Both the position numbers and the translations under genes were made by a program. From contig JAPKZD010000025.1 in the NCBI GenBank assembly GCA_026393975.1, positions 1 through 64,000 of the forward strand: a DNA stretch of 64,000 bases, read 5' to 3'. This stretch comes from Candidatus Aminicenantota bacterium. GTDB taxonomy: Bacteria > Acidobacteriota > Aminicenantia > Aminicenantales > Saccharicenantaceae. This document shows positions 56,704-63,645 of the stretch, piece after piece. The notes under the pieces were generated by a model that was not told the DNA's origin, searched no databases, and saw nothing but the letters and a program-made list of their open reading frames with translations. Each line of letters opens with the position of its first letter. The stretch's first letter is position 1.

Positions 56704-57183
56704 TCATGAGAACGATCTCCTACGGGTCGAGGGTAGGCTTTTCGCGCTCGCCACCTTGGGCGGTCGGGCTGCCGCAATCAGGAATCTCAGGGCGTCGGCA
56801 ATCATTTCAAGGGAACGGACATCCAGGTCCTTTAAGACATCATCGAGATAGGCAGCATAGTTCTCTGTGATCTTGGACGTAACGCTCTTCCCCCGGCTCG
56901 TTATTGCGACACAACAGACCCTTCCGTCGGCGCTCGAGCGCTGTCTTCGTGCGTAGCCCTTGCGCTCCAGCCGGTCGATGACCCTCGTGGCGCCGCTCTT
57001 CGTGAACTTGATTGCCTTCCCGACGTCTTGGATCGAGCTATTCTCCGTTCTCCGGATCTCGACCAAGGCCTGATACTCCATGAAGGAGAGCCCTTCACAG
57101 CAGTACCCGTCAAAAGCCCTATTCCCGAAAAACCAGGCTGCTTCCTGGAGCAGGTCGAGCAGTTCGTGCGTCTTCTCTTTCAT
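56704..57183 (-). CDS. MarR-family transcriptional regulator
   Basis: 'LSFMEYQALVEIRRTENSSIQDVGKAIKFTKSGATRVIDRLERKGYARRQRSSADGRVCCVAITSRG'. Confidence 0.9.
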   Translation of the reverse strand: MKEKTHELLDLLQEAAWFFGNRAFDGYCCEGLSFMEYQALVEIRRTENSSIQDVGKAIKFTKSGATRVIDRLERKGYARRQRSSADGRVCCVAITSRGKSVTSKITENYAAYLDDVLKDLDVRSLEMIADALRFLIAAARPPKVASAKSLPSTRRRSFS

Positions 57184-57202
57184 TCTGGAGACCACTTTTA
57201 TA

Positions 57203-57248
57203 TAGTTGACAAGGTCAACTAACATATCTAGAAAGGGTGACAATGTCA
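57203..57248. promoter_or_regulatory. Two tandem MarR operator-like palindromes
   Basis: TAGTTGAC-aag-GTCAACTA (57203-57221) and TGAC-aat-GTCA (57238-57248); centres 31 bp apart. Confidence 0.75.
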
Positions 57249-57386
57249 ACTAGATTGTGATTTAGGGCAGGTTCCCCTTCCCGGAGTTCTCTTCTGGCCT
57301 TCTGGGTCGCGTCGACGGACGGAACCAGGGGAAATATTCTCTGGAGATGGAGTTGAAGGGCGTCTATCGTTTCCGAAGTGCCAGAG

Positions 57387-58436
57387 TTAAAAAACGAGGT
57401 TAAACAAGAACCCTACGATCATGATCCCCGTTCCGACGATGCCGACGAAGATAAGGATCAGGGGCAGCTTCAGGACTTTTTTCAGAATGATCGTTTCCGG
57501 AAGAGACAGGCCGATGACGGACATCATGAAGGCCAAAGCCGTCCCAAGCGAGGCGCCTTTCTCGAGGAGGGCTTGGACGATGGGGATGATGCCGGCGGCA
57601 TTCGAATAGAGCGGGATGCCGATAAGGACGGAAACAGGGACGGACCACCAGGCCGACTTGCCCATGATCGCGGCCATGAAGTTCTGTGGCACATACCCGT
57701 GGACGGCGGAGCCGACGGCGATCCCGCCGATGATGAAAGGCCAAACCCGGCCGACGACGTCCTTGACGGCGGCAAGCCCGGCCGCGATCCGTTCTTGGAA
57801 CGGCGTCCGGCCGTTCTCGGAGGTCGCGTTCTGGGCCTTGATCTCATAGACCCAGGGTTCGACGAAACGTTCGAGCTTCAATCGGCCGATAGTCCAGCCC
57901 GCGGTTATGGCGATGATCAGTCCGGTGGAAACATAGAGGAGGGCCGTTTTCCAGCCGAACAGTCCGAAGAGAAGGACGACGGCGACCTCGTTGATCATAG
58001 GCGCGGCGATCAGGAACGAGAACGTCACGCCGAGCGGAATGCCGGCTTCGACGAAGCCCAGGAAAAGGGGAATGGCCGAGCATGAACAGAACGGCGTTAC
58101 GATACCCAAGGCGCCCGCCATGATGTTACCGACGAAGAGGGACTTGCCTTGGAGCAGCCGCCGCGTCCTTTCGGGTGAGAAATAGGTCCGGATAATGCCG
58201 ACCGCGAAGACGATCAGAACGAGGAGCATGAGGACCTTGGGAACCTCATAGAGAAAGAAGCGCAGCGTCTCGGTAAGACGCGACCCGGCGGGCATTCTCA
58301 AAATTCCGAAAACAGCGAGGTCTGCGATGCCCTTCAAGTGCAGATATAGGACGATCCAAAGCGGAAGCGATAATGCTACCCACCAGTTCCTGTTGTCAGC
58401 GCCTTTCCTTTTTATGGGGATGGAGTAATTTTCCAT
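57387..58436 (-). CDS. ArsP-like/DUF318 permease
   Basis: 'GALGIVTPFCSCSAIPLFLGFVEAGIPLGVTFSFLIAAPMINEVAVVLL', 'IGIPLYSNAAGIIPIVQALLEKGASLGTALAFMMSVIGLSLPE'. Confidence 0.88.
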   Translation of the reverse strand: MENYSIPIKRKGADNRNWWVALSLPLWIVLYLHLKGIADLAVFGILRMPAGSRLTETLRFFLYEVPKVLMLLVLIVFAVGIIRTYFSPERTRRLLQGKSLFVGNIMAGALGIVTPFCSCSAIPLFLGFVEAGIPLGVTFSFLIAAPMINEVAVVLLFGLFGWKTALLYVSTGLIIAITAGWTIGRLKLERFVEPWVYEIKAQNATSENGRTPFQERIAAGLAAVKDVVGRVWPFIIGGIAVGSAVHGYVPQNFMAAIMGKSAWWSVPVSVLIGIPLYSNAAGIIPIVQALLEKGASLGTALAFMMSVIGLSLPETIILKKVLKLPLILIFVGIVGTGIMIVGFLFNLVF

Positions 58437-58457
58437 GAGCATTACCTTTCGTTTATA

Positions 58458-58583
58458 ATATATGAACATATTAACATGTATTGTAATTAAAATCAAATTT
58501 GGTTGGCCCAATATCACCCACGCCAGGCAGAAAACTAGGCTTATACTTGACAAAACATGATATATATGAAAATATATTCATTC
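58458..58583. promoter_or_regulatory. Divergent promoter region with two related ArsR operator-like sites
   Basis: ATATATGAACATATTAACATGT (58458-58479) and ATATATGAAAATATATTCATTC (58562-58583; contains ATGAA-N6-TTCAT); TTGACA at 58547. Confidence 0.6.
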
Positions 58584-58593
58584 GAGGTTTAAA

Positions 58594-58968
58594 ATGAAAG
58601 AGATTATCAAGGCTTTTAAGGCTCTTTCCGATCCTACCCGCCTGAGGATTTTCCTCCTCCTCCTGGAAAAGGACCTCTGCGTTTGTGAGTTGACCTATGT
58701 CTTGGATATGTCGCAATCACGGGTTTCGCACCAGCTCAGGCTCCTAAGAGACGCGGACCTGGTGGAGGATAAGAGGGAGGGAAGGTGGATCATTTACACG
58801 ATCCCTCAGCGCACTAGAGAAGACCTCGAGCCTTTGCTTCGGCGGCTCTCCGGCCCCAATCCGGCTGAATCGAAGCTCCTTCCCCGAGATATCGATCGTC
58901 TCGATGTGTGTCTCCGGGAAAATCTCCGTAAGGGCCGCAAGGCGGAAGCGCATCAATCCTCGGTTTGA
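58594..58968 (+). CDS. arsR: ArsR-family regulator
   Basis: 'LSDPTRLRIFLLLLEKDLCVCELTYVLDMSQSRVSHQLRLLRDADLVEDKREGRWIIYTIP'. Confidence 0.94.
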   Translation: MKEIIKAFKALSDPTRLRIFLLLLEKDLCVCELTYVLDMSQSRVSHQLRLLRDADLVEDKREGRWIIYTIPQRTREDLEPLLRRLSGPNPAESKLLPRDIDRLDVCLRENLRKGRKAEAHQSSV

Positions 58969-59011
58969 AAGTCCGGGATTGAGCAAGCCGAAGAAGGACG
59001 GGGAGAAATCA

Positions 59012-59076
59012 ATGGACATCATAATATTGGGCCCGGGTTGCCCAGGGTGTTGAAAGCCTTGAAAGTGGGCGTATGA
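59012..59076 (+). pseudogene. Truncated CPxC mini-thioredoxin relic (or very short peptide)
   Basis: ATG..: MDIIILGPGCPGC* with SD-like ggggaga; -1 frame continues LKALKVGV* ending on the ATGATG of the radical SAM gene. Confidence 0.6.
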
Positions 59077-60398
59077 TGGGCGAAGGCGGTCGGGTCTATA
59101 GCGAAAAGGGTGAGATTGACGCGGTTCTCCGCCGGAGGGATCCCGACGAGTCTCGCAAAAAAACGTACCGGGTCGCGGTCGGGAAGGACGGTTGTCTGTC
59201 GATACCTCCCGAACTGGCCGGAGAGCTCGGCCTCACTCCGGATGTCCGGCTCGACTTCGTCTCCGACCACGGCCGCATCGAGATCCTGCCCAACATCCAC
59301 AGCCTGCGACGCCTCTATATCGAGCCCACCTCGCGTTGCAACCTCTCCTGCCGGACCTGCATTCGCAATACGTGGGAAGAACCGATGGGCGATATGGACA
59401 TGGGCGTCTTCGACCGGCTGGCCGGTCAACTCTCGCGCTTCCCCCATCTCGAGACGGTCATGTTCGGCGGCTTTGGCGAGCCGACGGCCCATCCCCGCAT
59501 CCTCGACATGGTCCGCGCCGTCAAGGCTTCGGGCCTGCGCGCCGAGATGACGACCAACGCGACGCTCCTCGACGACGCCCTGATCGACGGCCTGCTCCGC
59601 GAGCGTCTCGACACCCTCTGGATATCTCTCGACGGGACGACCGAAGAGAGCTTCGAATCGATCCGCGAGGGCGCGAGCTTCCCCCTCGTCCTCGAGAACG
59701 TCGAACGGCTCGGCCGGCGAAACGGCCGGGACGGCCACCGGATCGACATCGGCATCGCCTTCGTCGTCATGAAGACGAACCTCCACGACGTCAAGCACTT
59801 GGACCGCCTGGCCCGGTCCGTCGGGGCCCGACGCATCCTGGTAAGCCACGTCCTGCCGTACAGTGAGGCGATGGAAAAAGAAATGCTCTGCCTCCAGACG
59901 CTGACCCTCGAGACGTTCACCTTCGCCCCGGGCAAAACCGAGCTCAGCCTGCCCCGCATCGACGTCAACAACACGACCAAGGACACGATCTTTAGCCTGT
60001 TCCAGGGATTCGAGAACCTGACCTTCATGGGCAACAGGATCGCCGTCGACTCCCGTCGCTGCCGCTTCGTCCACGATCGCGCGTCCTTCGTCCGCTGGGA
60101 CGGAAGGGTCGGGCCCTGCATGGGGCTCCTCCATTCCCACCGGACCTACCTCTACGGGCTCGAACGGCGGGTCCGGTCTCACGCCTTCGGCGACGTGCGC
60201 GAGGGAGACCTCTTCGAGATCTGGAATTCGAAGGCCTACGTGGACTTCCGGGAGAAGGTCAAAGCCTTCGATTATTCTCCTTGCCACGTCTGCGGCGGGT
60301 GCTCGATGCTCGAGTCGAACGAAGAAGACTGCTATGGGAACACCTTTCCTGCGTGCGGTGGCTGCCTCTGGGCCCAGGGGGTCATCCAATGCCCGTAA
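59073..60398 (+). CDS. Radical SAM protein with AbrB-like N-terminus and Cys-rich SPASM-like C-terminus (resembles tungsten-oxidoreductase maturase type)
   Basis: 'LYIEPTSRCNLSCRTCIRNTWEEPMGDM' CxxxCxxC; C-terminal 'CHVCGGCSMLESNEEDCYGNTFPACGGCLWAQGVIQC'. Confidence 0.88.
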   Translation: MMGEGGRVYSEKGEIDAVLRRRDPDESRKKTYRVAVGKDGCLSIPPELAGELGLTPDVRLDFVSDHGRIEILPNIHSLRRLYIEPTSRCNLSCRTCIRNTWEEPMGDMDMGVFDRLAGQLSRFPHLETVMFGGFGEPTAHPRILDMVRAVKASGLRAEMTTNATLLDDALIDGLLRERLDTLWISLDGTTEESFESIREGASFPLVLENVERLGRRNGRDGHRIDIGIAFVVMKTNLHDVKHLDRLARSVGARRILVSHVLPYSEAMEKEMLCLQTLTLETFTFAPGKTELSLPRIDVNNTTKDTIFSLFQGFENLTFMGNRIAVDSRRCRFVHDRASFVRWDGRVGPCMGLLHSHRTYLYGLERRVRSHAFGDVREGDLFEIWNSKAYVDFREKVKAFDYSPCHVCGGCSMLESNEEDCYGNTFPACGGCLWAQGVIQCP

Positions 60399-60427
60399 GC
60401 CCGCTTATAGTCAACAGGAGGGAAACC

Positions 60428-60859
60428 GTGGAAAAGAAAACGATCCTCTTTATCTGCGTTCACAATTCTGCCCGATCCCAGATCGCCGAGGGCCTGGTCA
60501 ACGCCCTCTACGGAGAGCGGTTCGAGGCTGTGAGCGGCGGGACGATGGCCACGAGGGTCCATCCCGGGGCGATCAAGGCCATGGCCGAGATCGGCATCGA
60601 CATCAGCGGCCATCGCTCGAAGAGCATCGACGAGTTCGAAGGCAGACGGTTCGATTATGTCGTGATGGTCTGCGACGATTCCCAGACGGACTGTCCCTTT
60701 TTTCCCGGCGGTAAGGACTACATCCACCACGCCTTCGACGACCCTGCGGCCTGCACGGGAACGGACGAGGAAGTCCTGACCTGTTTCCGCCGCAGCCGCG
60801 ACGAGATCCACGCCTGGATCAGGGAGGCGTTCATTCAAGGGGAGAAGGAGAAACGATGA
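60428..60859 (+). CDS. arsC: Thioredoxin-type arsenate reductase (LMW-PTP fold)
   Basis: GTG start after aggaggg; 'ILFICVHNSARSQIAEGLVN', 'VMVCDDSQTDCPFFPGGKDYIHHAFDDPA'. Confidence 0.92.
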   Translation: MEKKTILFICVHNSARSQIAEGLVNALYGERFEAVSGGTMATRVHPGAIKAMAEIGIDISGHRSKSIDEFEGRRFDYVVMVCDDSQTDCPFFPGGKDYIHHAFDDPAACTGTDEEVLTCFRRSRDEIHAWIREAFIQGEKEKR

Positions 60860-61305
60860 GCGACGAGATCCTGCAGCTGGCGGTCGATAAATTCCTGTTC
60901 CGCTTTCCCTCCGACGTTCATTACAGCGAGGCCGGGATCTGGGTGAGATTCGAGGGGTCGCGGGCGCGCATCGGGCTTTCCGATTTTACCCAGCAAAGGA
61001 ACGGCGACGTGGCCTTCGCCGAGCCGAAAGAGGTGGGGAATCAGGTCCGGTTGGGGGACGAGGTGGCCGTCGTCGAGACGATCAAAGTCAACCTCAGTAT
61101 CCCCTCGCCCGTGGCAGGCAAGGTTATCGAAGTCAACAACGACCTCTTGACCGCTCCCGAGCTCGTCAACCAGGACCCCTACGGGAAGGGCTGGCTGGCC
61201 GTCCTCGAAGTCGAGGACGGCGAAGCGGCGCGCGGAGCTTTGAAGACGGCTGCCGGCTACCTGGCACTGGCCAAGGTCCAGGCGGAAGCAGAGATCCTGC
61301 GATGA
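60856..61305 (+). CDS. GcvH-like lipoyl-domain protein
   Basis: 'ARIGLSDFTQQRNGDVAFAEPKEVGNQVRLGDEVAVVETIKVNLSIPSPVAGKVIEVN'; lipoyl Lys retained in ETIKV. Confidence 0.92.
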   Translation: MSDEILQLAVDKFLFRFPSDVHYSEAGIWVRFEGSRARIGLSDFTQQRNGDVAFAEPKEVGNQVRLGDEVAVVETIKVNLSIPSPVAGKVIEVNNDLLTAPELVNQDPYGKGWLAVLEVEDGEAARGALKTAAGYLALAKVQAEAEILR

Positions 61306-61721
61306 GCGGAACGCGGCCCAAGATCCCCGTCGTCCCCTGCAGCGGGATCGGGAAAAGCCTCGGAGCCGCGGCCCGGGAAGCGGCCTTTGTCCTTGCCGAG
61401 GACCTCCGTCCCGACAAAACGAAAATCGTCGCCCTTTCCCTCCTCGTTTTGGGGGACGAAGAAGCACGGCGCGAAGTCGCGGGACACGAGGCCGTCGCCA
61501 TCGACGGCTGTAAGCTCGAGTGCGCCGCTAAAGGGCTAGCTTGTTCGGGCGCCTCAAAGATCCACAAAGTCGCCGTCTTCGATGTCGTCCGGCGCCATCG
61601 CGGCCTCAAACCCGAGGGGGTCTGCGACCTCAACGAGGACGGTCTGAGGCTGGCCCGGGCGACGGCCGATGAGGCCGCGAAGATCGTCGATAACGTCGAC
61701 GCGGAGGGCGGCCATGCCTGA
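61302..61721 (+). CDS. DGC-domain putative zinc-binding protein (1)
   Basis: 'VPCSGIGKSLG', 'AIDGCKLECA'; overlaps gcvH-like stop. Confidence 0.82.
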   Translation: MSGTRPKIPVVPCSGIGKSLGAAAREAAFVLAEDLRPDKTKIVALSLLVLGDEEARREVAGHEAVAIDGCKLECAAKGLACSGASKIHKVAVFDVVRRHRGLKPEGVCDLNEDGLRLARATADEAAKIVDNVDAEGGHA

Positions 61722-62406
61722 CCTGCCGAGAAAGAAAATCGGTCTGATCGCCTGCTCCGGCGAAGAGCTCGCCGAGGGCACGGTGACCCGAAGGGCCGTC
61801 CGGAAAGTGCTCGAGACTCTCCGGCCCGACGACACCGTAACGCTGTGCCTGCCGCTGTTCCTTGCGGGAGGCGAGGGAGAACGGGCCTTCGCCCGCCACT
61901 ATCCGACCATCGCCGTCGACGGGTGCGATAAACGGTGCGCCGCCCTGGCGACGGAGAAGTATAGCGCCAAGCCGGCCGCGAGCATCGTCGTGAACGAGAC
62001 TGCCGACGCCGCCGAATGCCATGATATCGGCACCGCCCGCCATTTGAACGAGGCGGGGATGCAGTTCGCCGATTCCGTTGCGCGGCTCATCGCCGAGGAA
62101 ACAGACAGGCTCCTAAAAAAGCCACGACGAAAAACGTCCGGATTAGCGGCCGATTTCGGCGGTTGCAGCTGTAGCTCCGGCCTTCCCTCGGGAACGGTGC
62201 GCATCCTCGGTCGGGCGACGCGAATCGCCGGGCTTCCTCTCATTCTCGCGCAATTCAGGGACCAGGAGAGAGGGCCGGACCAAAAAACGGCCGCGGCTCT
62301 TCTGGAGGCCGCGAAGATTTATAACGAGGTTCCGGATAGTCAGCAGCAAGCCTGGAAGGAAGCGCTGTTCCTGGAATACGCCCAGTTTCTCAAGGAGAAA
62401 GACTGA
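61714..62406 (+). CDS. DGC-domain putative zinc-binding protein (2) with C-terminal CSCSSG extension
   Basis: 'GLIACSGEELAEGTVTRRA', 'VDGCDKRCAA', C-terminal 'GGCSCSSGLPSG'. Confidence 0.82.
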   Translation: MPDLPRKKIGLIACSGEELAEGTVTRRAVRKVLETLRPDDTVTLCLPLFLAGGEGERAFARHYPTIAVDGCDKRCAALATEKYSAKPAASIVVNETADAAECHDIGTARHLNEAGMQFADSVARLIAEETDRLLKKPRRKTSGLAADFGGCSCSSGLPSGTVRILGRATRIAGLPLILAQFRDQERGPDQKTAAALLEAAKIYNEVPDSQQQAWKEALFLEYAQFLKEKD

Positions 62407-62873
62407 TGGCACGAACGGAGATCTATACAGCCTCAGTCGCCTGGACAGGTGGCCACCGGGGACACCTGAAGCTCGGCAACGGGCCCGAGATGGACTTTTC
62501 CGCGCCGCCGTCTTCGCATGGCGAAGCGGGCGTCCTGACTCCTGAAGATGCGTTCGTCGGCGCCGTCAACACGTGCGTCATGCTGATGTTCATATGGGCG
62601 GCCGAGCGCTTCCGGCTGGACCTTGTCTCTTATGAGTGCCGGGCGGAGGGAACGAAGCTTATCGAGCTCGATAGAACCGAGATCTTCACCCGGGTTGTCC
62701 TGAAACCTCGGATCACCGTGCGCGTTGGCAACGAGCTCCCCGAGGCCGTTGAGAAGCGGGTTCGCCGCTCGCTCGTATCTGCGCAAAAGTTCAGTCTTGT
62801 CGCCAACTCCGTCAAGAGCGAGGTTGCTATCGAACCGGAGATCTTTTTAGAAACCCACCCTGGCGTGAAATGA
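62406..62873 (+). CDS. OsmC-family protein
   Basis: 'APPSSHGEAGVLTPEDAFVGAVNTCVMLMFIWAAERFRLDLVSYECRAEG'. Confidence 0.85.
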   Translation: MARTEIYTASVAWTGGHRGHLKLGNGPEMDFSAPPSSHGEAGVLTPEDAFVGAVNTCVMLMFIWAAERFRLDLVSYECRAEGTKLIELDRTEIFTRVVLKPRITVRVGNELPEAVEKRVRRSLVSAQKFSLVANSVKSEVAIEPEIFLETHPGVK

Positions 62874-62885
62874 TGAGGTCATAAG

Positions 62886-63128
62886 ATGGAAATCAAGGTC
62901 CTGGGCCCGGGCTGCCCGAAGTGTGGAGAGGTCGAAAAACGCGTGAAGTTCGCGCTCGCCGAACTTAAAGTCGCCGCCGATGTCGAGAAGGTTACCGACA
63001 TCAAGACGATGATGTCCTACGGCATCCTGGCGACTCCCGGCTTGGTCATCAACGGCAAAATCAAATGCGCAGGCCGTATCCCGCGTCCCGAGGAGATCAA
63101 TGCCTGGATCCAGGAGGCCGCCGCCTGA
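62886..63128 (+). CDS. Thioredoxin-fold redox-active disulfide protein (CPKC)
   Basis: 'MEIKVLGPGCPKCGEVEKRVKFALAELKVAADVEKVTDIKTMMSYGILATPGLVINGKI'. Confidence 0.92.
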   Translation: MEIKVLGPGCPKCGEVEKRVKFALAELKVAADVEKVTDIKTMMSYGILATPGLVINGKIKCAGRIPRPEEINAWIQEAAA

Positions 63129-63162
63129 TGAGCGCGGTCCAAACCCAAAGGTGAAGTAGCGA

Positions 63163-63645
63163 ATGGCTTTTGCTGCGGTGATCTGGGGCGTTGCGGGTGT
63201 AAGCCTTATTCTATCCTGGGCAAAAAGCCGGGAAAAGACGCGGGAAGCCCTCCGCTTTTTCTGGCGGGCATTTCTGTCCCTGGCTCCGTCCATCGTCGCA
63301 ATTATCTGGACGATCGGTTTTATCCTAACATTCCTGCCCTCAGGGTTCGTATTGAATACAATCGGCCGGAACGCGGGAATCATGGGAGTCGTCATAGCCG
63401 CCGCATTCGGCTCTATCTTCCTCATCCCGGCCTTCATCGCCTTCCCCCTGGCCGCGTCCTTTCTCAGGCAGGGGGCGGATGTCCGGGCCATCGCCGCGTT
63501 CGTCACTACTCTGGTCATGGTCGGCGTGCTCACGGCTCCCCTCGAAGTGAAGTTCTTCGGCAAGAGATTCACCCTCTGGAGGAACACCCTCAGCTTCGTC
63601 ATGGCCTTGGTCATCGCCTTCGTCATGGGGGAGGTCCTGAGATGA
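63163..63645 (+). CDS. Half-size permease (DUF318/ArsP-like, first half)
   Basis: 4-5 TM helices; overlaps next half by ATGA. Confidence 0.75.
   Translation: MAFAAVIWGVAGVSLILSWAKSREKTREALRFFWRAFLSLAPSIVAIIWTIGFILTFLPSGFVLNTIGRNAGIMGVVIAAAFGSIFLIPAFIAFPLAASFLRQGADVRAIAAFVTTLVMVGVLTAPLEVKFFGKRFTLWRNTLSFVMALVIAFVMGEVLR

Noticed and set aside
59051-59053. UGA after CPGC as a selenocysteine codon
   Set aside because: Another in-frame UGA follows four codons later, and no obvious Sec Trx continuation exists; frameshifted relic is simpler
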